Position numbers and translations under genes: made by a program. DNA of 64,000 nt from Viscum album (Eukaryota; Streptophyta; Magnoliopsida; Santalales; Viscaceae). This document shows positions 37,397 to 49,854 of this stretch, one piece after another (the first letter of the stretch is position 1; every line of letters begins with the position of its first letter). The notes beneath the pieces were generated by a model. That model saw only the letters and a list, made by a program, of their open reading frames with translations. It did no database searches and had not been told where the DNA came from. The stretch spans positions 625,082,915 to 625,146,914 of the forward strand of contig OY728123.1 in assembly GCA_963277665.1 (NCBI GenBank), given 5' to 3'.

Positions 37397-37679
37397 AAAC
37401 ATTCATCCACAAAATTTCAAGAATTTCTCCACAAGAATTGATATGGGTAGTTTTTCATCATAATTTATTTTGATTCCCATATCACCACTTATATCTTATT
37501 ATTTCTCCAAAGTACCTTTACCCACCAACTCATCCAATTCCTCAACACTTTTTCTCTAGCATCCCAAATTTGGATAGGTTTTTTATAGTTATATAAATCA
37601 TGTTCCAATTATATTTCTTTAGAGTTGAGAAAATTCCTTGGTTCTGGCATGTAATTCCTTTGCAATGAGACATGGAACA

Positions 37680-38560
37680 CATTATTTTATTTAGAAATTC
37701 TAGGTGGAATTTCTAAATGGTAAGACACTACTACTATTATTTTTGTAATTTCAAAAGGTTTGACATGTTTGAGGAAAATTTCCCCTTTCTTACCAAATAA
37801 TATAACACCCTTCAATAAAGATAATTTAAATAAAATTTGATCTCCCTGTTCAAATTCCAAATCATTCATTTCGATATTAGTATATCTCATTCTCCTAATT
37901 TGAGATTCCTTAATATAGGTTTGAATTTTCTTTACTTCCATTGCATTCACCTCAAAAGGTTCTGACCCTATAAGCTTTCTTTCACCAACTCCATCACATC
38001 AAGTTGGAGTATGACATCATGTTACATATCATCCTTCATATGAAGTCATTGAATACATTAATGGACGATATTATATCAAGAAAAATCTAAAGAAGGTAAA
38101 TAATGATCCCACATACCATTAATGTAAAGTGAGAATAACCACAAATATCTTCAAAAGTTTGAATAATCCTTTTGGAATATCCATTGATTTCTAGTGATAT
38201 GCACTACTCAAATTAATCTCCGTGTCCAAATCCATTGAACAATTTTCCATGAATTTGATGCAAATTTTATATCACAAATAGAAATGATAGAATGATGTAC
38301 ACAATGAATTATGACAACTTCATTAAAATAGATTCATGCAAGGTAATCAAGAGGTAAATATTATCTTAGATAGAGGAAATGTACATATTTAGTAAGGTGA
38401 TAAAAAATAACCTTTAATAAGTCATTATTTCTAGGATACTTTGGTAATACAATCACAAAGTCCATAGTAATTTCACCCCATTACACAAAGAAAGAGGTAA
38501 GGGTTTCATTAAATCTTTAGGATATGGTCTCCCATCCTTCAACTATTAAAAAACCAAAGA
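37680..38560 (-). pseudogene. pol: Integrase C-terminal half of element 2, decayed
   Basis: The open frame at 37687-37950 reads 'NDLEFEQGDQILFKLSLLKG', 'ILFGKKGEIFLKHVKPFEI' and 'SYHLEIPP', matching the family 'DLEF..GD.VFLK.SP.KG', 'RFGKKGKL.PRY.GPFEI' and 'AYRL.LPP'. Further right, near 38110-38290, fragments such as 'KFASNSWKI' and 'AYH*KSMDIPKGLFKLLKIF' match the core region 'KF.S.FW' and 'AYHPQTDGQ.ER.IQ.LE'. Stops and frameshifts are frequent. This proves that the A-type family had, or has, pol-carrying members. Confidence 0.85.
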
Positions 38561-38929
38561 TCTTGACACATAATTAGTAAATTCTTACAGTAAATTATCC
38601 CAAAAAATATTATTTAAAATATCTATAAATCATGGTAATAATAGGGTGTATAGTGAAATTAAAGCTATATGAATCATTTAATAATTTCCTTTTTAGATCA
38701 GGTATAGATGGAATATATAACCTCTATCCAAATTTAATAAACTCATCCTTTTATATGAAGTCTTCCAATTTCCCAATCGTCAAAAATTCATTTGTCTGTG
38801 GAAATTTTTTTTCATCCGACTGAGAATCTTTTTTCTTCTGTAATAAATATTGTTTTGAAATCATTTGGAAATGGATTTATGTTTCCCCTTCCTTAACAAT
38901 TTCCAAGTCCATATTCACTAAATCCATGA

Positions 38930-39400
38930 AAATATGATCCCTATTGATCCTCATTTTGGTTAGGACTCCAAGATCTTTCCTACTCAACGCATCCATTGCT
39001 TTATTTTCCTTCCCTATGAGGTAGTTTATAGAGAAATACTAATCTTTGGGTAGATCAATCCATGACCCTTTTGTCATATTGAGATATTGTTGTAAAAATT
39101 TGTATTTTAGGTTCTTATGTCATATTGATATATCACATAATTCACCGTAGAGAGAATATATTCATATCTTCAATGTAAATATTATTAATACTAAGTCAAG
39201 AATACGTGTAGGATAGTTCTTTTATTGAGACTTTATCTTACATGATGCATAGGGAATGACTTTATCCCTATAAAAAATTACAAAACCAGGTCTCTTCTTT
39301 GAAACAACACTAAATATCACAAATCCATCATTTCTTGATTGTATATTCAAAATAAGGGCATTCTCCAATCTCTTCTTCCATTCTTCAAAACATTGTTTAT
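38930..39400 (-). pseudogene. pol: RNase H domain of element 2, decayed
   Basis: The minus-strand reading gives 'CFEEWKKRLENALILNIQ', 'DGFVIFSVVSKKRPGFV', 'KVIPYASCKIKS' and, further left, 'IGKENKAMDALSRKD' near 38985-39025. These match 'AF.ELK.RL..APVL', 'F.VYSDAS..GLGCVL', 'VIAYASRQLK' and 'G..N.VADALSRK'. The catalytic Asp of 'YSDAS' is replaced (reads SVVS). Several stops are present. Confidence 0.85.
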
Positions 39401-40095
39401 ATTAATTTTTTCATGAGAACATAACCCATTTACATGGAATCCTAGTTAATAGGTTATCTATTAAGTAATTTTTTTAAAAAAATAACCAATATTAACCTAC
39501 CAATATAATGAAACCATATTCCTCAATTATGTTCATTTTTGTAGGCCATTTTTGGACTACCTTTGTTTTTTTAGGATTGACTAAGATTACATCCTTATAG
39601 ACAATATAGACAAGAAAAGAACTTACTTATTCCAAAATTGACACTTACTAAATTTCTCATATAACTCATATTTATAAGACTCTTAAGAATGACCCTCAAT
39701 TGATTTTCCTGATCCTAATATGTTTTACAGTACCATAATATATCATTATTATATAACATAAGAAATCTATAAATATATTACATTGATTATCTATTAATTA
39801 GAACCATAAAAATAGAGGTTTCATTAGTCTATCCAAATGACATTACTATAAACTCATAATGCCCATGTCTCATATAAAATACTATCTTTGAGATATATTA
39901 TATCTTTACATTCAATTAATGATACCCAAAATAAAGGAAAAAATTTAGAATATATTGAGCTATGAAAAGGATTTCTAACAAGTCATTAATTTGTGAGGAT
40001 GATACTTATTTTTTATAGTAATGTCAATTATTTCCCTATTATCAATGCAAAAAAAATTCCTCACCCAAAAAAAAATTATTCCAAAATCAAGTAAT
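39400..40095 (-). pseudogene. pol: Reverse transcriptase of element 2, partial and cut by the LINE
   Basis: Reading leftward from 40095, 'LLDFGII', 'CIDNREIIDITIKNKY' and 'MRHGHYEFIVMSFG*TNE' match the family blocks 'ELL+.GFI', 'CIDYR.LN..T.KNKYPLP' and 'RYGHYEFLVMPFGLTNA'. The catalytic FIDD box is not recognisable, the counterpart reading 'YNNDILW'. The N-terminal part ends where the LINE begins. Fragments after that match the connection region. It is non-functional. Confidence 0.82.
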
Positions 40096-40289
40096 CCATG
40101 CATGTCCGGGTGGTTTGTAGTGTTGAAGAACAAAGGAATCTCCACTGACAATAATACTACAATTGGGGGGTAAGGCTCATGTGCTATAGTAAGAAACAAG
40201 GCTATCACTAGAGCTTAATTTTCTTGAATGGTTTTCAGCAGAAAAGATACCCTCCATCAAAGTGAGAGAGACATTTGTCTCATTTTAAA

Positions 40290-40600
40290 TGAGAGACTTA
40301 AAATTCCTAATCAAATATGTTAAATACCATGGAATGTTTTACATGAATTAACTTGACTGTGATCTCAGAGTCTAACTCCACCACTGCGATATTGATGTTA
40401 TAAAGTTTATACAAGGAAATTCCACTGATTATAGATCTTTTATCTACCTCGATTGGATTACCATATCTACCAAGGGTGCTGAAACCAATTATCACAGACA
40501 CTTTGGCATCATTAACAAAGACTCCTCCTCTCATAGTTCCTTGTATTCCTAACCCATCCATGTTCAATTTACAGCCTGAATAAGGAGGGGTATACATTAT
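40290..40600 (-). pseudogene. LINE RNase H domain, partly open
   Basis: A 96-codon open frame begins 'MYTPPYSGCKLNMDG', matching 'PP..G..KLN.DG' of plant LINE and host RNase H-like domains. It continues with a G-rich 'TMRGGVFVNDAK', 'GFSTLGRYGN' (family 'GFS..LG..SN') and 'NINIAVVELDSEITVKLIH' (family '...+E.DS...V.LI'). The catalytic D (in NMDG) and D (in ELDS) are kept. The middle 'E' block ('AELWA') is replaced by 'EVDKR'. It ends in a stop, after which the sequence is broken. Confidence 0.75.
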
Positions 40601-41929
40601 CCACCACCCTTTAGAATTAATGTTGTCAGAGCTGGAACCTCAAAAGATAAGGCCTCTGTCAGTAGCAGATGAATCTCCACCATGAATTAAATCATCAATT
40701 TCAGTCACTAGAAAGATCTTGAGAATCTCTATAAGTTGGCAGGAAATATAATTTCCTTGGAGGACTTTGATTCTCATGTCTAATATACCGCATAAAAATA
40801 TGACAGAAACCATTTCATGAATCTTGAACTCGAGCACACATATAATTCCCTTAAAACTAGAAGAAAACAAAGTATTTTATAGCACTTATCTACAAAAAAC
40901 TCCCAACCTTTAACAAACCAAATCCCAAGTGAAGAATTCCCAATAAACATTAAAAAAAAGTTCCAAAAGGATTCATTATATAGTTTCTCTCAACATAAGA
41001 ACTGTGATACTATGTTGATACCCTTATTCTGAATTTTGTCATCAATTGGAATAGATTTGTTTCATAATCTCCAAATAAAAAAGATCATCATCACTGGGAT
41101 TTATTTGTACTAGAGTTTGGTAGCCCAATATTCCATTAATTGGTTTGAATGCAAGAAAATAAGAAGATCTTGAGAGATATAAGATCCTAACATAAACACT
41201 ATGAACAAAATTTTGTTCTTTCCTTAATGATAATTATCCTTTCTTTCATAGTTTTTTATCTTTATGTAGAATTTCCAAAATGAACCTCAGATGCAAGATA
41301 TAATGCATAAATAAAATATCTGAGACTAGTAATCCTATAAATAATAGGATTTAGTCAACATAATTTTCTTTATAATAATTGTTTTTACATCTTCCATCCA
41401 CTAATTTCACTATTTTCTCCAATAGGACTAGACGGTCTCTCATACACTGTGCTAAACTTAATAGATTTACTAGTCCCCCACTACAGTGTCTCTAATCCTC
41501 CCTATATTTTCCCCTCAAGAATATATCCCATATATAGTTCCCGTAAATAATATATGATGATAATTTTTTCCATGGCTTGTATGGAATCTGAATCAAACAT
41601 CAGATAGATCTCATCCTCTGAAGTTAGTTTCTCTGACTGTTGTTGTAATTCCCATAAAAAAATTCAAACATTTTTATCCCAAATAATCAAATTGTTGATT
41701 TTTAAATATTATTTATGATACCCTATAAATGGACAATGATTTAGAAATAGTTTATAGGCATGAATGTTAGAATACTACTCGCTAGCATCATCCTTTTTCC
41801 AAATAAGAGAAGCCTATTTTATAGGTTGAAAATGCAGTTCATTATCTGACTGATATTATGTTCAGACAGATCATTTTTTACCTTTCAATCTGATGTAAGA
41901 TCTCATAAATACTCTATTGGGAGGTTTCT

Positions 41930-43450
41930 TTTTGGAATTCCCATTCTCCATGAATGGTTCTTCCATTATGAGTCGATCGGGATTTCAGGAGATACATGAT
42001 ACTCTTTACATAGTTTATAGGTTGATCTCTCGACCAGATATAAGTATTCTTCACTACTTTAAAATAATATATTTATTTTTTAGTTACATTAATGAAGAAT
42101 AAAATGAAATCCTCCTACATTATATGAGACATGTGAGTCATCCCAGTCTTATACATGAAATCTTGGATGGACTCTCTTGAAAAGTAGATATTAATATTCC
42201 TTGTAAAGGCATCATGTACAAAAATTCATAATATAGGTGATAATGCATCCCCATGCCTCAGACCTCAAAGTAATTTAATGAAGCCAAAATATCTCCTCAT
42301 GAGAGACACTAAGATACATGGGAAGGAAATGCATTTGATGATTGGATCATGGGACTATATTCTGAAGCTGAACTTCTCTATCAACATCAAAATATAACTC
42401 CTTTACATATGATAGTATTACATTTCCATGTCCACCTTGATCATCATATTATACCTAAGACTCATCCTATTGATGTCATTTACCATCTCTATCATGATCT
42501 CAGTCATCCCCTAAATGTTTACCCATTCATGAATCCTTGTTTTTTAGTAGAAATTATCTAAGGGATAAATTGGTTAAGCCCTCTATTAATGATATAGTGT
42601 GAGACTTTTATGATAAGTTACCTAAATTAATCATTCTTGAACTAACTCAATGTAGTTTAATACCTTATTTTTAGAATCAGATCCAGTTTGGAGGTGCTGA
42701 TAGCTCTGGTTTTGGATCCTCCTTAAACAAAATATTTTATAATTTTAATGACATTAATTTTGATAACAACCCATTAAAAAGTTTAAAATGTACTTGAAAA
42801 CCATATTATCCAAGATCACTTTCATCATTTAAGGAAAATGAATCATTCTTGATATCATTTTCATCTAGGATAGCCTCAATATCAATTCTATCGTAGTTGA
42901 ACACTAGCCTTGGGATGTTATTCATGAAGTTAGCATCTCTTCCTTCCCTTGAATTTATTTCATCTCCAGGTATCATTCACCCTGTTAGAATATTTTAAAA
43001 GTATTTATCTAGGAAATTATCATCCACCTATAGGTCCCCCTTGATTGATCCATACTTTAACATGAGGTTGATTTTCTAGTTAGCATTCTTCTCTTCCACA
43101 CAAGCAAGATAGAATCTGGATTTCTATCTCCATCCTTAAGCCAGAGGTCTATAGAATTATCCATTTCCACCCTTTCAATCTCTAAATGTTTCCCATCCAT
43201 GATTGTTTTACCATTTTTTATTACAGACACATGTTCATCCCACATTTCCTAAATCATTCCTTATATATCACTGATGTCATTATTTAAATCTTCAAGTAGT
43301 TTGTCACTATTGGATCTATTTTCATTCTAATCTTGGAGGTGTTTTCTTAACCTCTTAAGTATTTTATTGAGGATATTCCATGAATAACCCATAATTGGTT
43401 GGTCCCATGAACCCTTACCAATATTCGAAAAACATGTAGTCCATGCATAG
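41930..43450 (-). pseudogene. LINE reverse transcriptase region, decayed
   Basis: In order from the right: 'KGSWDQPIMGYSWNIL' and 'LKRLRKHL' (linker before RT), 'WLKDGDRN', then the palm with 'MIKVDMEM' (family 'LKLDM.KA') and 'GLRHGDALSPILF'. Near 41960-42040 'INYVKSIMYLLKS' matches the 'NY.KS' block after the catalytic site. The YADD box itself is not readable. Stops are frequent. Confidence 0.78.
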
Positions 43451-43613
43451 GTCTTCGAGATACAAAAACATGGAGAACTTGTATATTATCTTTTCTGGTG
43501 AACTAAGAGAGCGGAGTGATTAGGTAAAACATGAGGTAGATGAGTAATGTCATACTAAGGGAATAAGTTGACTCCTTAAAGGTTGGATAGGCATTGATCC
43601 AGCATGCTATGTT

Positions 43614-43630
43614 TTCTCTCTCTCTCTCTT
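43614..43630 (+). repeat. (CT)n microsatellite
   Basis: A run of about eight CT dinucleotides within the LINE endonuclease region. Confidence 0.9.
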
Positions 43631-44010
43631 CCTTATTGATTCACCAAGTAACTTGTTCCCCCAAGAACTATCATTCCACTTAACGAAAAAACTGGGTCTC
43701 TCCAAGGTAAAACACTAGGGAGTAAAAATCCTATAGTTTTTTCTTAAACTACACTAATTTAACATTGTCCTTTCTCTATGTATTATTTTATATAGGTCTT
43801 GTATCAAAAAAAATAAATCATTTAATAACTCATCTTCATGTTCTGTTGGATGTCTATGAAATTCCACAAGAAATAAATAAATGTATTCCAAAAAATATGT
43901 ACATCATCAATTTGAAGATTACCCATTCCATCTATAGATTGTGTTTACTCTTCTTCCTCGTGAATCTCTTTAGAACAACTAAAAGGAATGGATCTATATA
44001 TTAATTATGT

Positions 44011-44874
44011 GATGAATTATCACTTCTTATGTTAATTAATTCTATATCTTCATCACGAATCGTAATTTCCTTATCTTGGAAATATATTTTTTCATTATAT
44101 TTTGAAATAAAATCAATAAAATGATTTTATCAAAATAAACCACAAGTATAATAATCAAGTATATAAATTGGGAATTTTTATTTATTATAATAGGAACTGA
44201 CTGACACATCCTTATTGTGGTGAGATTCCACTTTGAGTTTTCATTAATACTCCCTTATTAATATTTTAAGAAAATATTTACTTTTCTATGAAATTATAGA
44301 AGATATGAAAGAGTGTAAAGATCCATAATCAAACAAATAATTTGAAAAATTTGAAGCTGTGAATAAAGTAACTTTCATCACATCTTTAAAAAAATTCACC
44401 CATAGTTTTAGTTATCCTATAATCTAGGCCTTGTCCCCTTTCCTGCTTCTATAGTCCGTTCCCTTAGTCCATGGTACATTAGTGTAAATAGTTCCTCATT
44501 TCTCTATAATTAAATAACTAAACAACACTGATCTCTATAATATTTATGCAACCCTTATCTCCATACTTTTAAAAAACACTCATTTCCTTAAAACAATTTT
44601 CAAGATCTTTCTTTCCAGAATTTTCACATGATATAAATTTCATTATTCCCTTATTCTTCTTTTCTCATTTAACTTTTCTTAGTGATTATTCGATCTATTT
44701 TTCTATTTATTTACATTTAAGATATAGGATATAAAAAATTCCTGATATTTTTTATAGCATATAATTATATTTTATAAAATGGTGAAATGGAATGAGAGTC
44801 TTTTTTCCTTAAAATGTTTCGCTTAAGGATTTCGATAAAATGGTGAATATTTCTCTGTGGATTATGTATATATC
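44011..44874. other. Element 2 or LINE interior, not assigned
   Basis: This lies between the recognisable LINE endonuclease and the second solo LTR. Gag-protease or the N-terminal RT of element 2, or the 5' end of the LINE, should be here. I could not identify any motif with confidence on either strand. Confidence 0.35.
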
Positions 44875-45177
44875 TGTTGGGCAAAAATCCCTCAAGGTAA
44901 CATTGCAGCATTTTTGGGTTGATTGTGTTTGTTGACAAAGCAGGTTTCCATGGAGAATTGTCGAGTTCCCGAGAAGTTGTTGACATTCCATGTTGACAAA
45001 GAACTTTGACAAAGGAAAGGACGATCTGGAGGCGGTACAAAAGAGCAGAACAAGGTGGCGCCGTTTTCCAGTGTTTGCCAAATTTTTGGGCCTGAAAATC
45101 GCCAATGGAAAATGGAGTGATATGTTGTTGGCGAAGGTTGAGGAGAGAGAAATGAAGGAGGTGTGCGGAAAAATCAA

Positions 45178-45860
45178 GCGTGGCGCGCAAAACTAGCGGG
45201 TTGCGCGAAATCTTGAAGTGTGGCGCGCAAAACAGCGGGTTGCGCGAAATTGTATTTCGTGCAAAAGATGTTTCAAGGCCGAAAGCTTGAAAATCGGTAA
45301 AGGCATGAGGCGCGCGAAATTTTGGAGGCGTGCGCGGAAAATTTAAGTGGTGCGCGAAATAGCGGATGAAGTATTTCGCGCAAGAGGTGTTACGAGGTCC
45401 GAAGCTCGTAAAATGGCAAAGGCATGAGGTGCGCGAAATTATGGAGCAGTGCGCGGAAAATGTTTGTGCGCGGAAGATCAAAGCGGATTACGCGCTCAAG
45501 GAGGGTTTTTCGCGCGGGGTCGATTTTGCCTATAAATATGAAGTGACCCTCCTCCATTCAGCAGAGCTCAAGACATAGAAAATACACGAGCTCTGGTGCG
45601 CGAAATTGAAGTTAGAAAGGGTGTTGCGCGTAAACTTAATCGTTTTCGCGTAAAGTCAGCAATTGCGCAGAAAGTCTGTGTTGGCGCGTAAAAGGAAGGT
45701 TGCGCGAAAAGTGGATTTCGCGCAAAGGCAGTGAATTGCGCGCAAGGCAGTTTCCAGGCTGCGCGTAAAATTTGGAGGTTGCGCGAAAAAGGAATTTCGC
45801 GCAAACCATAGAAATTGCGCGAAAGACACCGTAAGGGTTGCGCGTAAAAACTGAGGTTGC
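45178..45860 (+). repeat. CpG-rich repeated-word array in the solo LTR
   Basis: The words 'tgcgcgaaa', 'tgcgcggaaaa', 'ttgcgcgtaaa' and 'ttcgcgcaaa' occur many times. Two longer units are visible: a ~42-bp tandem duplication starting near 45178 and a 119-bp tandem duplication starting at 45252 and 45371, each beginning 'gtatttcg.gcaa' and containing 'aaaggcatgagg.gcgcgaa'. After the TATA box the words continue in less regular spacing up to about 45850. Confidence 0.9.
45531..45538 (+). promoter_or_regulatory. Predicted TATA box of the 44875 solo LTR
   Basis: 'gcctataaatatgaag' gives TATAAATA with a favourable context. A start about 25-30 bases downstream falls in 'ccattcagcagagctc'. Confidence 0.7.
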
Positions 45861-46477
45861 CCGGTACATCCGGTGCAAAGTGAGATTCATCTGCGGGTGA
45901 AAGTTGGACTTCAACAGAGCATCTACATACAGAGGAAGATGCATTCTTTCATGAGAATGAAGAGACCTACAGGTCTATAAACTGTGATTGAATCCCTTCC
46001 AAGAGCAGTGAGCTTAGGAAGAGGAAGAAGGTGATCCTCTCCACCGGCAGTGAGCCAGAGAGAGAGAAACAGGGAGTGACCCTTGGGAAAGCAGTGAGCT
46101 GACCCTAAACCTTGTATAGGCAGTGAGCCTGGGCATAGAAGTGATCTAGCCCGAACATTGTAATCCACAGCTAGTGAAGCCTAGTGGAATTTGGTACGAA
46201 CCGGCAACTTGTCGGCGTATGCTCCTTGGACGTAGCCCTTAGCGGTGAACCAAGTAAAAATCTCTGTGTCTGCCTGCTTACTTTCCTGCATTGCATTCAA
46301 AGCATCATCATCAGGTAAATGAGACAAGTGATCACAGTAACCACACAAGTGCAAACTAAGTGACCCTTGTAACAAAGAGGTCAAGATCCAGTGGGGCAGA
46401 AAGAACTTTGAAAAAGAATATTCATACCCTGATTCACCCCCCCTCTCAGGGTATATAGGCCCCTATTGGCCCTAACA

Positions 46478-47248
46478 ATATCCCATAGCATACCTAGATT
46501 GAAATTTAGTTGTATCCTCATATTCTAAAACACGTTTTTTATCCTTTTAATTTATGATGAGGAAATTTCTCTTCATTTAAGATTGTTTCTCATGATGGAA
46601 ATATTTGTCAAATATAATTATAATAAAACCACTCCATTCAATATGTTCTATTTATTCTTCCTCTATAGTGTTTTGAATCAATTGGCCACCATTGATCATC
46701 ATGACCTATAAGATAATATATATCCATCAAAACTTGTTCCCTTTTATTTCATCCAAATACTAGAAATATATTTTCAAATGTTATAATCCATTTTTTAGTA
46801 ACCACTGGATTAGTTGTTTCACTAAAACATGAAGTCTTCTATCACATAAAATGATCCAATATAGGTGTATCATTCCATGGAACACAATGTTTTTATATAT
46901 GTGTGAGATTATTAGACATAACATGCATCATCTTTCCCAAGATAACCATGATCTATTTAACTATGACACTATTTTTGTTAACTGGATATGTAAGGAAATC
47001 TGTAAATTGACCATTGGAATTGATTCTCTTTCTTTTGTTCGGTGCTATCATTAAATAATTGAACTCACTGAGTCATCTCAAAATAATCTTGAATATTGAG
47101 CTATAAAATAAAAAACCCTCTAATAGTAAAAGCTCTCAAATAAAATAAGGTATTATCTTAATCCTCAAGATAGTTATATTCATTAAAAATATAGTTCCAA
47201 TGGTCTCTATTAAACTTCCACTAATAAAAAATTTTATAACTCAGACAC
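46478..47248 (-). pseudogene. gag: gag fragment and leader of element 2
   Basis: At 46740-46850 the plus strand matches the gag of element A ('atattttcaa.tgttataatccattttttagtaac' spaced words against 23236-23275). The minus-strand translation reads 'TNPVVTKKWIITFENIF', the counterpart of 'DPLVAEKWIN.IENIF' in A. The rest of gag is not readable. Near 47185-47248 'ttccaatggtctctattaaa' and 'aactcagacact' match the leader and primer-site region of A (23727-23756), where the Met-tRNA-type site is degenerate. Confidence 0.65.
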
Positions 47249-48643
47249 TAGTAACCCATAGATGGGGTCTACATTATTATATCTAATTAGATACAAGATA
47301 TATAATACTGAGGGATTTAATAGTTTATTAGACTTTTATAACTAGATAAATACATTAAAACCATTTTACATTTTGAATAAAATTTAAAACATAACAAAAT
47401 AAATTGTTCTAAATCCTTGAAACTCAGTAAAATATTTATTATTATCCATATAGTATATAAACGAAATAAAAATAATAGTAATCTCTAATACTTAGTAAAG
47501 GTTGAGTACATTGTAGTCTATTATGAGTAAATAAGTAATAATAAATATGGCATGGTAAATAATTGAAAACATATTTCATTTAATCAATAACGAGAGCATG
47601 AAATGAACCTATGGATAATATCAAATCAAATAATCACATGGATAAGAATAACTAAACTATGAATGAAGAAAATTAATACAATTAGACATCTTTTTCTCAT
47701 ATGTCATGATATCTCTCTTATTAAGACCTTAACCTGACAATGTTTAAACTATGGGAATATATATACCAAAAACACATTTAATAATTTTGTCCTATTGATT
47801 TGCCTTATGAAACCTATCGATGAATCAAGGTGTTATATAATTTCAGTCCCCACCCACAACTACATGTCCAATGAATTCTTCATATATTGAATGATAAATT
47901 TAATTTAAAATAATATTCCTTGTCAAAAAATTTCTGAATTGAGTATAGAATATAGAATAATAATATTTCCATAATCAATCAAATAAAATTCAAATTAAAA
48001 CACCATATATTGAAATGGTATATAATTAATGAAATAATCATATAAATTATACAAAGAATAATTATATTTAAGATAAATGTATTTTCCCGTGATCAAGAGA
48101 GTTATATTTTCAAGATAAAGTTAATTCCCATTAAATTAATCATGATATGAGAGATGATCATCAGATAAATAGATTTTATAGTAAAATAAATTATTTGGAA
48201 GAATAAAAGATAATGAAAACAAAAAAAAATAAAAATAAGCTACTAAAAAGAGTTTCCTTTGTAGAACAATTGAGAAGATATTGAAGAAGCTAAGCACATA
48301 AAATAGTTATGGAAACATGAATGTCTATTAACAATGTATAAGTTAAAAAGTAAACATTGATTTTGAATTTTTATAAATAAATTTGAAAATGAACCATTCA
48401 GGTAAACATTAGAAATTTTCTATTAATTTTTTTTAAAATATCTTGAATACCATAAAATTTCATCTGAGTAAATAAAAAGGACTTTTGTAAAACTATTTTG
48501 ATATATATGGACATGAAATAAAAATATACCCGATAAAGAAGACATATAATATCAGTTTTCTTTTAAATATTAATTTTATTGATTCAAGTTTTAAATTTTG
48601 GAAAATTTGTAAGAAAACATGGGAACTCCATAAATATATAGAA

Positions 48644-48644
<1 letters not shown>

Positions 48645-48678
<34 letters not shown>
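48645..48678 (+). repeat. (AT)n microsatellite
   Basis: About 17 AT dinucleotides inside the right LTR of element 2. Confidence 0.95.
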
Positions 48679-48683
<5 letters not shown>

Positions 48684-49847
48684 AAAGATATATTATATGA
48701 TTCATTCAATGAGAATAAGATCAATCTGAAATAAATGGGATTATAAAATAAGTTATTACCTATTTGGTAACATTAAAAATATAAGTACATGAAAGTGTAT
48801 ATTTTAAATAAAACATTTATCATATTGAATAAATATATATTTATGTTAAATATATCATAGGGTTATTATATAGAACACATAAAATTAAATAGGATCATAA
48901 TACTGAATATGTCTCAATAGAGTGGAAATTGAGATGAAATCCATTACCTCATGTTCCCCATAGCTGAACCAGAATTAACCAACAATATAATTGTTTTGAA
49001 CATGTTAATAATTTATACCTAAATCATATTGATATTTTTAATATCAGATATGATACTCTTATGACATTTTTTTGCCAATTTTTTAACAATCATTCATTAT
49101 TATAATTAGTTTGGTTGTTATCTGCTATATTTTCTCATGCATAGATGTTCATGTCCTCATACATAGATTATGGATCAATAATCACCATACATTTAATCAT
49201 TATAAAAATATCACATTTATCCATCAAATACTTCCTTATTACCTTCCATGAGAAGTGGAAATAAAAAATGAATCGCATTTCTTTGTGGAGGTAGTAGTCC
49301 ACACCTACGCAAGAGTGACGTTATCGTTTATCAATACAATATAGTGTGACAAGGTATATATAATATTATAATGAAATAAAAATATTTATTTAATAAATAT
49401 AATATATATTCATTAGTTCCATATTTATAACAATCTATGTAAAGTCATGATGAAACAGAATTGCGCAGCATTGTGGAGATGGTAATCTGTACATGAGAAC
49501 GTGTGATGGATTCGCTTTTCATAGGATCGAAAAGAGATAGAAAATGGTTTTACCATAATCATAATAACATTTTATTTTATTAATGATATTAGAGTCATTA
49601 TTTTATAATTGTTATGAAATTATTAAATGAATGAGAATAAGAAATAATTTTGAAAGAATTGATAAAGACGATTGCCTCTTCATAGAAATATCCCATTTAG
49701 ATATTCCATTAAGGGTTCAAGGGTTGGTTTTTTAAGAAGAACAGTAGTTAAAAATCTTATATAATGATGTTTATAAGAGTTCTTGGTAGGTTTTTTATTA
49801 TCTATTAATCTTTAATTGGTTTATATAATAGAAAATATGTGCTTCCA

Positions 49848-49854
49848 TTTTATA
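49848..49854 (-). promoter_or_regulatory. Possible TATA box in 5' LTR of element 2
   Basis: The minus strand reads 'cactataaaatggaagc', at the place corresponding to the TATA box of element A. The matching box in the left LTR is less clear. Confidence 0.45.

Larger units (their letters stand above)
40110..44010 (-). mobile_element. L1-type LINE (ORF2 remnant) inserted in element 2 pol
   Basis: The minus strand carries the order endonuclease, RT, RNase H of plant L1 LINEs. Endonuclease: 'SMLDQCLSNL' and 'DITHLPHVLPNHSALL' near 43515-43640 match 'RLDR.L.N' and 'V.HLPR..SDHCPLL'. Linker: 'WLKDGDRN' near 43120-43145. RT: 'FGFIKLL*GLRHGDALSP' near 42230-42290 matches 'GLRQGDPLSP'. RNase H: 'KLNMDG', 'GGVFVNDAKVSVIIGFS' and 'VELDSE' at 40307-40597, then 'PPIVVLLSVEI' near the end. 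ORF1 and the 5' part were not found, so it is 5'-truncated. The poly(A) tail and target duplication were not identified. Both limits are approximate. Confidence 0.83.
44875..46477 (+). mobile_element. Solo LTR, copia-type, with perfect 5-bp target duplication
   Basis: The 1603-bp segment begins TGTTGGGC and ends GGCCCTAACA, so its ends are short inverted repeats. It is flanked by 'atatc' at 44870-44874 and 46478-46482. Shortly before the end 'gattcaccccccctctcagg' is the signature of many plant copia-type LTRs. A TATA box at 45531-45538 agrees with plus orientation. There is no interior, so it is a solo LTR. Its centre is unusually rich in CG dinucleotides for this window, which argues for a recent insertion, since methylated CpG in plant repeats decays. 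The 238-codon minus-strand open frame across its left border (44765-45481) is chance. Confidence 0.92.

Noticed and set aside
44765..45481. 238-codon minus-strand open frame, the longest in the window
   Set aside because: It crosses the left border of a solo LTR with a perfect target duplication and runs antisense through the CpG-rich word array. The length comes from G+C-rich repeats lacking stop triplets, and no domain is visible.
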